Source: Monarcha castaneiventris obscurior
Taxonomy: Eukaryota; Chordata; Aves; Passeriformes; Monarchidae
NCBI GenBank assembly: GCA_026261815.1
Contig: JAMPIT010000511.1
Span: forward strand, 1,947,001 to 2,011,000
Length of the DNA stretch: 64,000 nucleotides
Direction: 5' to 3'
Positions 9,401 through 22,960 of the stretch are shown piece by piece. A model generated the notes under the pieces. It had not been told where the DNA came from. It did not search any database and was given only the letters and a program-made list of their open reading frames with translations. Numbering within the stretch: position 1 is the stretch's first letter; every line of letters begins with the position of its first letter. A program made the translations under genes and the position numbers.

Positions 9401-11949
9401 CATTTGTAGAGTGAGTGCATGAGGGATCTCTGGCTGTTTCCCCTTCTCTGCATCTCTGTTCTTACCTTGCCTTTCCCAGTCAAGTATCCTGGGGGATGGA
9501 GGGGCTGAGGGAAATCAGAGGGGTCACTTCCTTTGCCTGCGCTGGACCCCTTGTTCTGCCTGCCTGTCCCCACAGTGCTGGCAGGCACTGCTCTGAGCAG
9601 AGGGTCTGGTGTAGTAGAGGGGACAGAGTGGGGCACTGGGGGTCCCTCTGTGGGCCCTGGTGGGCCGTGGATCTGGGCAATGACTCTCCACATCCTCTGT
9701 TCACACCGGCACTGAGCAGAGCCAGAACCGCTGCCCTGGTGCCCCCATGCCTGTGGGGGTGTAAAGGCTGTTTGGGGGCTTGCTGTAACCTCCCACCACA
9801 GTGAGCACCCCCTGCCTCATTCCTCAGCTCATCAGCTATTCATCCATCCTTGCTGGGCTACTCCAGTGCTCATCCATCACTCACACTTTCCAAATGTTTC
9901 CTATGTTCCCAGTGATGTATTTCCCTGCTCAGACAAGCTGATCTTGCACGATCGATAACCGGGTGCAGCTGCGCTCCTGTCCTCTGTGCTGGCAGAGGCA
10001 CGTGGCTCTGTCCTGCGCCAGTGGAGCAGCTGAGCCATGGTTACTGGTTGAGCCATGCAGTTTAGGGGCCTTCAGGAGCTTGCTTCCCTGGTTGTGGGGG
10101 CTCTGCTGCAGCAGGTCCTCCTCCTCCTCCCCTTAGGGACTCTGAAACATGCAGGTGGAGCTGGTGCCCTACAGCCAGGAAGGGCTCCTTTCCTACAGCT
10201 GGGTGGGGAGTGATGCTCCCCCAGGTGAGGCACAGCCCTAAGGAAAAGCAGCCTTGCCTGAATGGGACTGGCTCTGGCGTCTGCTCTGGGATGCCTGGAG
10301 CGCCTCATCTTGGCCGCAACCTGATGTGGCCTTTGCGAGCAGCCTTGGTGGGCAGAAAACTGGAGAAACGTATCACCATCTCAACTGGCGCCTCTGCTCA
10401 TGGCTCATTACCTGCTGCCAGTGTTCAGTGTCCCTACAAGTGACAGCTTTATTTGTACCACCAGCATCAAGAGGATGAGCCATACATCAGGCATGGGTGG
10501 AAGGGCTAGTTCTGTCGTTCTCTTTGCAGAAACTGCAGGCACTATAAATTCCCTCTTTCCTCTGGCTTCTGGCTGTCTGCGGGACACTGCACTGTCAGCA
10601 TGATGTGCTTGGCACCAGCTAAAGTGACAAGCGTATCAGTGTTGGGGCACTGTCAGCACCTCTGGAATGCGCCAGCATGAAGCAAACCTGTGATTTGTTG
10701 CTTGTTGTTCAGGTCTCCTTGGTACTTCCCAAACTGGGACCCTGCTGCTACACCAAGTGACTGCAGAGCCCCATGTGCTGTGGGCGGGGGACATGGTAGT
10801 GGGTCTGGCAGTCGTAGTGAGTCATCAGGACACAATGACCTGTCTGCTGGGACATGGTGGAAATACACCCCAGCCCAGCCAGGACGTGGGGATCAGACAC
10901 AGCTTCTGCTGGAATGGGAAGGTACCTTTGGAAATCTGGTAGGTGGGACTATACTCACAGACCAGGGTGACCCTTGTGTTTGCAGCCCTTGTAGAAATCA
11001 CATTGGTGTGAGCACTCAGAGCAGAAGTTACATGGTTTGCATTTTAATTAGCACTTGCCCTGCAAACAAAAGTGCATCTGTAGAACCTCACTAGCAGAGC
11101 CAGTTCAAACCCGTGGAGCAATGGTTCAAATGAGCAAAACCAGACCAGGCTGCCTGGGCCAGGGTTGGATTGGAGGTAGCTGCTCGGTGTCTGACCCTTT
11201 CCAACCCTGTTGGAGCTATTGGGAATGCTGCTGTCTGAGGCATCCAAGAGCCCTAACCATGGAGAGGTTTTTCTCCATCACTGCAACCAGAGATCTGTGA
11301 TGCTGCTGCTACTGCCCTCGTTTTGCTTCCCAATGAAATGAAAAGCAGACTTGAGCTAATTAAGCTGGAAACACAAAATTGCAATTTGCAGCTGATTAAG
11401 TCTCTAAAACAACATTTATGTTAATCTTCTGATTTATTTTCTTGTAATGCCTTGACTAGAATATAGTCCACTGCTTGGGGAGATGCTTCCAGATGGAGCC
11501 CAGCCTGCCCTGCCAGATGCTGGGAGCTCAGAGTGAAGGTTTTTCACTCACCGTGGTTTACAGGCAGGAAAGATGATCTTGTCTGTCTGGGCCAGGCCTG
11601 TCGGCAGCAGGGTATGCCGAGTTGCAGTTCTTGGTTTTTCTGCAAGAGTGAGTCCATCTATGTCAGGAGAGGGCTGTGAAACAGTGCGTGGGAAGGGGCA
11701 TCCGCTGGACAGCCAACTTTGGCTGGGGCGGTTCTGCCTCTCCTGCACCTCCCAGACATGGCTTTGCTGTCACACAAGGAGGCTGCTGTGAAATGCTCTT
11801 TTGAGTTTATCCTTGCAGACTACAAAGGCCTAGTGTAAAAACTCAGTTTCCTTCTGCACACTGCGTGTGCATATCTGCTTACACTGTCCTCCAGCCCTTC
11901 TTCCAGCTCCAGAGTTGGCAGAATGCTGGGCACATTTCTGCAGGATAGC
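9401..11949. other. Gene-free spacer
   Basis: GC-moderate DNA with many short unrelated open frames and no recognisable exon. From about 11,340 to 11,460 it becomes strikingly AT-rich with a GCTAATTAAGC segment and other homeodomain-like TAAT cores, a possible regulatory element. Confidence 0.45.
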
Positions 11950-12170
11950 AATTTAAGGAATTAGTCTGTAGAAGTGTAGATGATAAAGACAGAAGGGACC
12001 TTGAGGTCATCTGGAGAGTCTGTTTCCTCAGACAGCATTCCCTCTGCCAGATCACCCCAGGTACATTAGTCAGATTTGCTCTCAGCTCCCTTTTCTGGAG
12101 GATGTTCTGCCTGACTGCCCTTCTTCCTATTTTCCAGTTCCTTAAAAAAATATTTATTTGGACTGGAATT
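11950..12170 (+). mobile_element. Old CR1-like retroposon fragment
   Basis: The segment around 11,990-12,030 (AAGGGACCTTGAGGTCATCTGG) closely resembles the 3' part of CR1 elements, where AAGGGACCT...GAGGTCATCTAGTCCA is characteristic. The following sequence with CCAGATCACCCC and a TGGAGGATGTTCTGCCTGA segment may continue it. The match is diverged and no terminal ATTCTRTG repeats are visible, so it is an old truncated copy. Limits are approximate. Confidence 0.45.
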
Positions 12171-15100
12171 TTTCAGGGGCTTAAAGGTGACATGGCCTGT
12201 GTTCACCCACCTTTTCTCCATTTTTTCCCTTTTTCAGAATGGCTGTGGTTTATCCACCCTCGTCTTGACACCTTGGGGATGGCTTCAGGGAGTCCCTGGG
12301 GAGGGGGCTCTGGGCAGCGCAGGTTGAGGTGGGTAAGTGCTGGGGTGCCATGGGATGTCACCACAGCAGTCCCTGCATGCAGGGAGAAGAGGTCCAGAGG
12401 TCAAGGGCTTTTCACTCTGGAATTGTTAAATTAACTATTAATTTAATTTTTATTAAATTAGAACTTTTATTTATTTATTGTTTTTTTAACCAGCAAATTA
12501 TTCTCTGCATAATTAATGCTGGCTGAGACTGCTGATTCACTTGCTGCTGCTTTGGGACAGAGCATTCATTGCAGTCCAAGATGTGCTGGGTTCTAGGGGC
12601 AGTCCTGTAGGAAAGCCATTTGCAGCCCTAGGGAGAACTTTGGTCCCCGGGACAGGGAAAGCACTGGATTAGATCCCCCATTGCAATGAAACTATTAATT
12701 TTTATTGATGAGCCCACTCTCCCCAGGGTCTGGGGTGATGCTCCCCATGAATTCTGCCTACAGGGGCTGGGAGTGGCCTGGCTGCAGCTCTGTCAGGTAC
12801 AAGCTGTCATCAGCCACAGCTTGATTAGATGAGATTTCTGGGGAACAAGAAGCTTCCAAGTTTGTGGCAGTTACCTGCCCAATATGGGCAGAGGAGAATT
12901 TTCAGGTTTTTCTCTTTGGTGTATAGTTGTACCCTCTAAACACCCTTCAAACGCTGATAGGCTTCCCAAGGTATGGAGAGTGTGCTTCCCTGCCCCCAGG
13001 TTTCTGAAAGCAAAAGAAGTGGTGAGTTCACAGGGATTTGGGGTTTTAGTAATGCAATATTAATCTTTTAAAACCTGCAGAGAGCGGGACAGTTGGTTTC
13101 TTTATTCTGGGCATGTTTGGCCAAAATCCTCTGCTGGTTACCAGACAGCCATTCCCCTCTGTTGTGTGGCTGCAGCTGTGGTGAGACGAGTGGTGGGGCA
13201 GGGATTGATGGTGGAGCAGGGATGGAGGTGGGATGGGGATTGCTGGCAGGGCAGGAACCACCACACCTGGCTGATGTGGGAGCCCCAGGGCTGGCAGAGA
13301 GAGTGGTCAGTGGGGCTCTGCGGTGCCTGGCTGAGGATGGCTGGGATTGCAGTAAAACTAAACTCAGCATCCAGGATGTTCCTGAGAGACACTGTCAAGG
13401 TGCCACTGGTGTTTGGAACAGGCTGGTCCTGCAGCCAGCTGGGAATGCTGGCGAGATGAGCATTCAGTGCAGAGACCATGTTTGCTCTACTTGTGCCCTC
13501 CGTGGTTAACGCTCTGCACATAACTTCTCGGCAATGACTCCAATTAGGCCAGGACATCTCCCTGTAATCTGGACCCCTGTTGTGCTGTCAGACTCAATTC
13601 AAATTTAATTTGCTAAAGGTGTATATCAGGCAGCTTTTTTCCTTAATGCAAAACTGAGGGGAAGATATCATTGATGGAAAAAATAATACAAGTTCATATT
13701 CTTCTTACCCTAAGGAAGGAAAAGAGATGCCAGAAAACTTGGCTAAATTTACGTTTTAATGGAAAATGTTCTGACTGCCTGCTCTGAGAAACACAAATTG
13801 CTTTCCAGATGGGACCCTCACTTTATACCAGAGTGCAGGGAATTAAATCCAGCAGTCTCTGATGAGATGAAAGGGATATCTGGAGCCACAATCCCCACAA
13901 TCAGCCAGTGGCAGGGACAAGCTGGGCTCTGGTGGTGAGGCCAGGCTGTTGTCCCATCGAGACCAGGGGCACAGGCCAGGTGGCTGCTGGGACTCAGGGA
14001 CATAGCTTCTGGCTCCAGCATCTGGAGGTGTCATGCCAGCAAGTGGAGGACTGTTTGCTCTGTGTTTCAAACCCTGGGTGACTGTGACCCTGCCCCTGCT
14101 GGTGTACCCCAGCCCATTTTGGAGGCACTGACAGAGGGAGGACTGGCTCAGAGGGGTCTGTCTTCACTTCTGTGTGGCGAGGTGGGGTCTCAGTAGCAGT
14201 AACTGCACTGGCACAAGTGCCACTTCAGCCATTCTCACTGGCAGCTGCAGTGGGAGCCTCCCAAGAGCCTGTGCCCAAGGCAGCTGTTCTCTCTGGGGTG
14301 TCTCTGCCCTCTTGTCTGTTCCTTGCCAGAGCAGCTCAAGCTTGCAGACAGGCTCCAGCAGTCTCTCTGCGGTGCCAGCCCGGTGTCTCAGACCCCCATA
14401 TAGCCAAAAGCTGTGCCCAGGAGAAGCTGCCGTTAATTTCTTTGTATCTTAAAGCTCCTTGAAGATGAAAGCACAGCACAGTGCTGCATAGTCTTATCTC
14501 TGGCAGGGCCTGTCGCCTGCAGACATTTCTGGCATATTCATGAGCACAGCAAAGACTCATCCCTGCTGGGACTGAGTTCCTGGAGTGTGTCCCCACCCCA
14601 TACCGTGCTTTTCCAGTTGTCAGAGCAGTTGTGTGCAGTGGATGGGATGTAAATTCGGTGTCATATGGCAAAGGCATCACTCAGACAAGGAGACAACGTG
14701 CTTATTGGGGATGCTTCCAATCCAATAAAATAAGCAAAATCATCCATGTTAGAGGCTTAATCAGAGCAGATGTGCTGGCACCCAAAAGGCTGCTTCCCTG
14801 GGGGAAACAGTGTCACTGTCTGGAAACCAAGGCAGTGATAAATCATAGGTGACCTTCAGTAATTTGCTACTGCCTTGTGCAAAACACTGCTGCTCCTCTG
14901 GGCCAGTTCTGGGCATCTGCCTGAGATCACAGTGATTCCGATCTTTACTATCATGATGGGTTTGTCATGGGTTAGATAATGACAAAAGTCTGCAGATGCA
15001 GGAGAACACAGACATGGAGCTGCTGGAAGCAGAGCAGAGCGTGGACCAGTGGCAGGTACCACTGGTGTTCGCTGCTGTGGCAAGAGCCGTCCCCAGCTGC

Positions 15101-18100
15101 TGGGTCTGCAGGGCTGAGCAGGGTTGCTCAGAGGCCCCGGTGGTTCTTGTGTGGTGGGACAAAGAGAGGTGGTTTCTCATGTGTTCAGATGGCCAGGAAT
15201 CAGCAGGATCAGTCCTGCCTCACACTGTTGGTAGCAGCAAACTAATGCTCTAAGTGGAAGCAGTGGGAGAAATGCAGAGCACTCGCAGTGTGTGTAGCAC
15301 AGCAGATGTTCTGGTAAAGAGATGGAGCAGCTCAGGGTGAGTTCTGGGGATTTGGGGTTTGCAGTGATGTGCTGAACTCCTGCCCAAAAGTGGAGCCAAG
15401 TTGGAAGGTGGTGGGGTGGGAGCTGTGGAGTTTGTTGGTCACAGACAGGAGCTGTTGGGGTGAAACTGTGGGCTGGAGCTGCATACGGGGCCGTGGTGGA
15501 GGAGAAGGTGTTGGGCCCTTCAAAAACATCAGTGGGCACCTAGTTTGGCCCGAATGACAGGTTTCAGTGCTTCTCCTTGGACAGGCAGTCTTGCACTGTT
15601 CTCCCTGGCAGCAGGATGCTCTGCACCAAAATACAGTGGGGACTAGGATGCTGCCAGCCTCCTGCCATGCTGGTGTGAGTGGCTAGTGGTGCTCATGGGG
15701 TTGACTTGGGAGCCACACCAGTGTTGAAGAGAATTCCAAGGACTCTCTGCAATGACCCAGGCCAGACCCAGAAGCAGGTGCCTGAGTTTAACCAGTAAGT
15801 TTGTGTCACAAGGATTCCATGAGCTTGGCTGGAGTGAATGTTATTTCCCCCACAAAAAATCACGGGGAGACAAAACACCTACTAAAAACAAAACTTCCCC
15901 TGATCCTTCAATTGTGAAGCAAAATTTATGTTTTGATTTTGGAAACCAATGGCAATTCACAAATTATTCTCCCATGCTGCTACAGGTCACCTGTCAGCGT
16001 TGGTCTCTGCTTGACAGGAGCCATTACGGGTTTTGTTTGTTTGTTTGATACTAGTGGTTTGTTCAGCTGCTCTCCAGGTTGGTACGGTAATGACAAATTA
16101 CAGACTCATAGGCTTTTTTTCCAAACAGTTTTAGAAAATGCAACTGGATGACATCACAGTGCCACTGAGCACACCAGCAGCAACACCTGGGATGAAGCAG
16201 CGTTGAGGAGGGCATGTCCCCATGCAGGTGAGCACCAGGTGAGTCTGGTGCGGTGCAGCAGACTGGAGCTCCAGAGACGTGGCTCAGACACACTGCTGCC
16301 CCTGTCCCTTCATCTTTCCCAGACTGTTTATCCTTGTGCCCACTGACAGTCTGGAGGGACCAGAACATTTCAGGATCACTGCTGCTTCCTCACTCTGTCC
16401 CACCCGTTGCCCACTGTGTTGGGATCCTGCCTGTGTTGGGATCACCTTTGCTGGTGATTCTTTAAGTGACCTTAAAACAGTCCTTCATGACACCTGTCGC
16501 GACATCTTGGAGGTCTTGGGTGGTAGTGGGATGCACGGATGCACTGAGTGCCGTTGTGTGGCCATTTTGCCGGATGGAGCAGCAGTTCAGAGCCCATGGG
16601 GACACAAAGGGGGTCCCAAGCTGGGATGGGTGTCCCTCAGGAAGGGTCTGTGATGCTGGCACTGGAGCCATCCCAGACCTGCTGGGCTCTGCAGGGGTGG
16701 GGCTCTTTGCCAGTACCAGGCCTGTGCTATTATGGGCAAATTACCTGCAGAATGCTTTTTTAATCTTGAGAGAAATAATTTGATTAGTAATTATTGGTGC
16801 AGAACACTTGGGGAGTCTCTGCAGAGGGTGAGGACAGGCTGTTTCACTGGAGCTGCCTGTCAGTTTTGTCACCTAATTATAAGACTGTTCTGTGCCAAGA
16901 CTCTGGACAGACAGAGGAAAAAACCCTCAGTGTAATTGTATTGGTCATATTTTATAGCCACTAATTACTTGCTTCATAATTAGCATTTCTCTGGCTGGCT
17001 GGGGAGCTGTCACAGCCCTGGCTCACGATACATAGCTCAATGCTTCCCATGGCACAGCTTCCTGGGGCCGGCAGCGAAGGGGGATCAGGCCCTGTGTCTG
17101 CAGCCCCACAGCACAGGAGGGAAAGGAGGGCTGACTGTCACCGGGGTGCAAGTGAGGGATGTGATGGTGTCCAAATCTGGGACAAAATGCTGCGTCTGGG
17201 CTTGATGGCTCCACCTGAGCTCAGTGTGATCATGAATCAAAATTCTGATGTGAACTTTAACTGCATCCATAAACTTCGCATTTTTCATTATTAAAGATAT
17301 GTCAACATTCAAACTCTGATTTATAGCTGGAAATTTATATCATATATTGTCTCTGATACAGTAAATATTCTTCTCCAAAGCCCACCAGGCAGTTTTCTAC
17401 TTATTAGGAATTAATGACTCATAAAACAGAGCCAGAACAGGCTGTTGGTGTGAATGAAGGGAACGCTGTGGCTATTGGGGTTTCCCTCCTGAGGAATTAT
17501 GAAGGGACCCCAATAAGCAGGTAATTAGGTCAATCCACCCTCTGAGCAGGTCCTGGGCTGAGCTTTGAGTTGCAGATGATTCTGGCCCTCTGTGGGATAT
17601 GGGGGCTCAGCCATGCCAGCCCTGTCAGGCTGCACTGCCAGGTACTCTCCTCTTACATCTTACGATACATATGTTAACTCTCTGGTTCTCTCTCTGCACT
17701 GGCAAATCTTCAAAATCCTTCACCTCCAGGAAAGACCATCTGCTGCTGCAGCACCATGGAAACAGCTTTTGGCAAGTGAAATCTTCAGTTTATCATTTTA
17801 ATTCAGCCCAATGCCAAAAGTTCAATAATTTATTGTGCCTTTTGCAAGGTTTTTCTCTAAGTCTCTGTATGGCTGGTATTTGTTTGGGAAGTTTTAGGGA
17901 TCTTGTGTTTGTGCAAGTGTCTCAGAGTTGTCATGATATGGCGAGAGAACTTGTCTGGTCTGAAACTGCCCTGGGCTGATGTGCTGTGCTGACACAACTC
18001 TTCCATGAACACAAGTCCTAAACTAAAACTCTTCTAACAACTAAATTAAATGGAATAAAATATAAATCAGCAGTTAAATGCATTTGTGGATGCCTGGTGT

Positions 18101-21100
18101 GGTGCTACCGGTAGACTGCGAATAATGCGGCAGTGGGAGCTGCAGCCTGGCGTGTCCTCCCAGGGCTCAGATGAGGAACAGCTCTGAGAGGCGTTGTACC
18201 GAATTGTTTTCCATTTGTTGCTTCCTTTTGGCATTGCAGAGGAAGTTTTGCATCCCAGTGCCTGATTTGTAGGACCTTTGCTCACTTACTGGGACAAACT
18301 TGTATTTTGGTTAAAGCATTACAGAGGGATACAGTGTAATAGAATGGGCAATGTTATCTCTAAGAAGCAATTATACTTCATAATATCCATTAATTAAAAC
18401 TTTACACTTAAACCAAGTAGCTAATTACAGGCCTTTTAGCTTAATAAAGATAGAGTGTGGGATGGGATAATGTAAATGGTAATCATTGAGTTAAGCAGAA
18501 TGTATTGTGCATCCAGGGCTCAGCTGGGATATCTCAGTCAATACTCACTTAATTCACTGATCTCTGAAGCCTGTGTGGCACATGAAGGTTCATGCTTGCC
18601 CCCTGTGACATTAGTACTGTGATGTGCCCATGGCCTGGGCCGGTGGGTGAGCAGTGCCAAGGCTGGAGAATGAGGCACATCATGAGGCTGATGTGCCTCG
18701 GCAGCCGGCTCTCAGACCATGTCTGACCTGCCCACCTTGGCCCAGCCATCTGGCCTGCGGCATGCGCTGGTGGTCCAGCTCTGCCCAGCTCCTTCCTGTG
18801 GCCTCTGCACAATGCTGGGGCTCCAGCTATGGACTTCGCTGCTTCCCAGCCCGGCAGAACTCTCTGAGGTTTCTGCCATTGCTCACTGCCATTGCAGGGA
18901 GGCAGAAGTGTTACGTTGTGTGGGTCTGTGCTGCTGGCAGAGCCTCCAGCCCTGCGCAGTCTGTGCCCTGCCAAGACCTTGTGCTTCTTCAGCATGCCTT
19001 GACTGAGCATCATTCTTGGCATTGCACAGCCCTTACAGTAACACAGAGGAGAAATTAATTTAGCAAGGCTTAAGGTCAGATTCTGAGAGTTAACAGTTGT
19101 GAGGTCAGGAACAGAGAGTTACAGGAGGAAACAAAACACAAACCACAGCCCTACACCAATTGCAGGGGACATGCTGCTCCCTCGGCTCCGGTCGCAGTGC
19201 TGCAGGGCTCCAGCAGCATGTGGCCCCAAGTTACATTTGTGGCCAGCGAAAACAGAGGCAATGCTCCTCATGCCTTGCTATCAGATGGGAATAGATGGGA
19301 AACCATCCCAGACTGACTGTCACATTCCTTTCTGGGGACATCTGGTGAAGTAAACCTTTCTGCAGGCATGGGGTAGCCCTGGAGGGCTGTCAGCACTGAC
19401 CACAGCCATCCTGGCATTGCAACAACATCCTGACAGCTGATATGAGCTTAATGACTGGATGTTAATGTACTGACTGGCAGGCACTGGGACTTGCTGGCTG
19501 GGGAACTGGAACTTGACACAAAGCCAGGTGTCTGGCTGGAAAATTCTGGCTTGTTTGGGAGAGGTCACTGTGGTGCTTCAACACTTGAGCTAGACGGATT
19601 ATGAACAGCTCCAAAAACCCAGCAGTAAATGGAAAGTGGGATAAGATGTCCCGCGGGTTTCTTGGCAGGTGATCTGGGCAGGCCAGCCTGAGCACACTGT
19701 GGCAAGGCCGGCACTGAGAGAGGGCAGGATCCAAACTACACCCATTGCAGGCAGAGGTGAGACAAGCTGTTGGCCAAAATCCCAGTGAGCTGAGATGAGA
19801 GTGAGGAAGAGCTGGGTCAGGATGGCAGCTGCAGGCAGCTCAAGGGCCTTTGGGCTTTCTGTGGTGAGGGTTCGGTCCTGTCCCTGGCATGGCCATGGCT
19901 GGAAGAGGTTCTCAGAGGGACTGTGGCAGGAGAGACCCTCTGGCTGCTGATATCCCAGTCCTGCTGGCTCCCAGTCCTGCTGGCTCCCAGTCCTGCAGCA
20001 GAAGGTAGCACTGCCTCCTCCCCTTCAAAGGCAAAATGCTAATTTCTGTCTGAGCAAGAAGAGTCACAAATGTACATCAGCTCCTTTGTGCGTGTGCTCC
20101 ATGTAGCACCTCTGCGAAGGGTTTGAACAGGGATGAAAACCCCCTGTTAAGAAGAGAGGCTGGTTAAGTACCTGAGTACAGTGCTGGTTGGCAGCTGCTC
20201 CAGGCCCGTGGTGAGTATCTCAAAGCCTGGGGTGCCATCAAGGGTCCCCAAACATCTGCAAGGGAAGAGCTTCTTTAGAATTACTAGCAGTGGCATCCTG
20301 TGTCCTCTTTGGTCCAAGCTGATGTTTGCTGAAGGATATTGGAAGAATTAGTAGAAATATTTCTTTTTAATCCTGTCCAAAGTGACAGCAAAATCACACT
20401 AAAAGGCAGGAGATCATGTGCTGTTGTTTTAGGCAAGAGCCCAGTGGTGTTAATGAAGGGTTTTATCATTATGGGGGCTGTTTGAATTAGAGAACATAAT
20501 ACCCAAAGTAACAAAGTTGGATGAATTAAAAGCTTAACAGCATGAAAAGGTATTATAGCCTTACAAATTCTTCAGGGAACTTGTCTGGGCTATCCCACTC
20601 CTCCTTGGGACCAGTGACACTGCCAGCCAGTTCTGTCCTTCCCTCTGGAGCTGTTCAGTACTTCGTTGCTGGATTTGCCAGCAAATCCAAGGAAAGAGGT
20701 TTTAGGGGCAGGCAGATGGTGGCTTTTGGTAGGGATGCAGCATTGTGTGGTTGTTGGGAGTTTCAAAGAGCCAGGATACCATTTCTCACTGTGGTTTGAC
20801 TTTTATTTGATGAGTCAAGGGATATAAATAAATGGACTGTGTTTGCAAGGGTGATGCTTCTGCATCTCTGACTGGCATGAACAAGGGCTAGGGGGGGAAT
20901 AGTGGGTAAGGATGTTTCTGAGAATCTTCTTCAGTCTTTGCTCTCCTTTCCTGGCAATATCAGCAAGCTCTCCAGCACTGCTGCTCTCTAATCTAATCAG
21001 ACCTAAGGAAAGAAGATTTGCTGCAGTGTCTGACCACTTAGATACCCACCAGCAGAGTAAATACCAGACATGTTCTGTGAGAATGGCCAAAAGCTATTCC

Positions 21101-21231
21101 AGCCCCTTTTAATGCAGAGACAAGATCTCTGGAACCTGGACCTCTCCCTGCTTTGGGCTGCTGCTCCAAATTCCACCACTGCTCGCTTTTAGCAAGACTC
21201 AGCAGGTAGGTTCATCAATACAGAGGAGGAT
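12171..21231. other. Gene-free spacer with AT-rich TAATTA-bearing segments
   Basis: About 9 kb without a supportable gene. Open frames are short, overlap on both strands and show no family motif. AT-rich segments at about 12,420-12,530, 16,740-17,000, 17,270-17,420 and 18,300-18,510 stand out from the GC-richer background; they contain repeated TAATTA/TAATTG homeodomain-type cores and no simple repeat. They look like conserved non-coding elements, but conservation cannot be tested from one sequence. Confidence 0.4.
19953..19996. repeat. Short tandem repeat, 16-bp unit x 2.75
   Basis: The unit TCCCAGTCCTGCTGGC is repeated perfectly: 19953-19968, 19969-19984, and a 12-base partial copy at 19985-19996. 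Perfect identity implies recent duplication by slippage. Confidence 0.85.
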
Positions 21232-22960
21232 CTGTGTTTTGGTTTGAAAAACAGGTTTAAGGAACGCAGGAGCCTCCTTTGGAATGGAGAATATGACTTC
21301 TTTCTCTCCAAATTGTTATAACTTTGAAATTAAGGAGCTTTCAGGCAAAGATATGAGAAAAGAAAGAACAGTTCTTTACTAGTATGTATACCAAGGCAAA
21401 CAAGCAACAACAGCAGCAACAGCAAACACAGATACCCAGCAGCAGCCGTCTCTCAGCTGTCGGGCCCTTCCCCTCAGTGCAGTTCCGCTCACGGCCGGCA
21501 GGGGCGCTGGTGGCTCCCGGCCGGGCAGGGCGGGTGCGATGGTTCCCCCGCGGCTGCAGGGGGCGCTGTGGCGCGAACTTGGCCATCTCTCTCCACACGG
21601 TAATGGCGGGCGCAGCCGGAAGGAAGGGATGGAGGGGGGGTTTCTTTTACGAATCCCCAGGGCCAGCTGATCTCCGTGTTCTCTCTGGACAGCAAAAGGA
21701 GCTGTAGCATGGACCTCAGAAGAAGCAAGTTGGAATGGCAGGACTTCCCGGCAGGAAGAGGGCGAAAAGTTACAGTATAGCACAAACCCGGTGTTGGGGT
21801 CACTGGGCCAGCTGGAAGGAGCTCCACAGGGAGCTCTAAAGTGGCTGAGGCCGGCTGGTGGAAAAACTCAGGCATTTGAAAAATACCTTCATACCTCTGC
21901 GAAGGAAAAGCCTCTCCCACAAGTCCTTGCGATTGGAAGGTAACCTTACCCCCAGACCCTGTTGATTGTAAAACCACCTCTCCCAGCAGCCTGTGTGGCT
22001 GCTTCCTGCCCTGGTCCCCTGCCCTGCCCCTTCCGTCTGCTCAGCGGCTCCGTTCCCTGGCACTGCCTTTGTACCACCCCTGTGCCCTCAGAACACTCTG
22101 TAAAAGCGGTCCGGCCATGCGCCTCGGCCTCTTTGCTTGTCCACCTCTCCGGATAAAGTAAACCTGCACCATGGAACTCAGGCAAGCGTTGGGCCCTCCT
22201 TTGACTCCTTGTCTCTGGTAATACTGAGCTGTCCGGCTGAGGTGTGGGGGTGCGTGCCACCAGCGCCTTCCAGCTGCGCAGGGCAGAAAGAGGGGTGTGC
22301 TAGCAGTTATTCCGCACCCGGATTGTCCGTCTCAAGAGACAATTTGGGGTACACAGCAGCTACCTCCAACCGCCCTATATCGCCCACAACCTTAGTATTT
22401 ATAACCCGGAGCCAGCGGGGAGGTACGGCGGGGGTTGGGCAGCAGCAGCCCAGGTCTGGGACACGGCAGGGAAAAGGGCCCCCCGGGATTTTTCACTGGT
22501 GTTGGCTGGAACCTGGGTCCAGGCTATGTGGAGGCGGGCAGCCCCTGTCGGGAAGTGGAGTGTTCTTGGGTTCTGGCAGGCACACATTGGCTCTGGGCTT
22601 CCTGACAGCCAAGCAGCAAAAGAAGTCAAGCCAGCAAGCTCAGTCACAGTGCCGAAGCAAAAAAAAAAACAACCCAAAAGAAGCAGGCAAAAGCCACAGA
22701 AACAGCAGAATCTGTGGTCTGAGATACTGGCGCGAGTGTCCAGTTGAACTGCCCGCGCTAGAAGAGAGGGGCTGCCTCTCTTTTCACCTTCAGTTTCTTC
22801 TGGAAACCTTGGCTTGGCTGCCATTCATCACAATAGCCCCGGAGCCAGGGAGGATGGGGGGTAGGGCGGTGACAGCCGCCACCCCTGGGCACAAAACAAA
22901 ACAAAACAGATCAAAACCTCCCAAAATGGGATGGGATAATACACCATCCCCAAGACAATC
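21232..22960 (-). mobile_element. LTR-retroelement remnant, CpG-rich
   Basis: The minus strand at about 21,430 down to 21,232 reads like the 3' part of a songbird LTR family I remember: a TGCTTGTTTGCC..GGTATACATACTAGTAAAG segment, then a CCTTAATTTCAAAGTTATAAC segment, ending in CAAACCAAAACACA at 21,232. The higher coordinates carry CpG-rich blocks (21,470-21,620) and a minus-strand TATAAATA at 22396-22403, with GC content unlike the flanks. No retroviral protein frame is recognisable; a 307-codon plus-strand frame (22137-23060) looks like chance. The right edge is uncertain and more than one element may be joined here. Confidence 0.5.

Noticed and set aside
11101..11125. AGTTCAAACCC segment resembling a tRNA T-arm
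   Set aside because: No matching D-arm, anticodon arm or acceptor stem is found around it.
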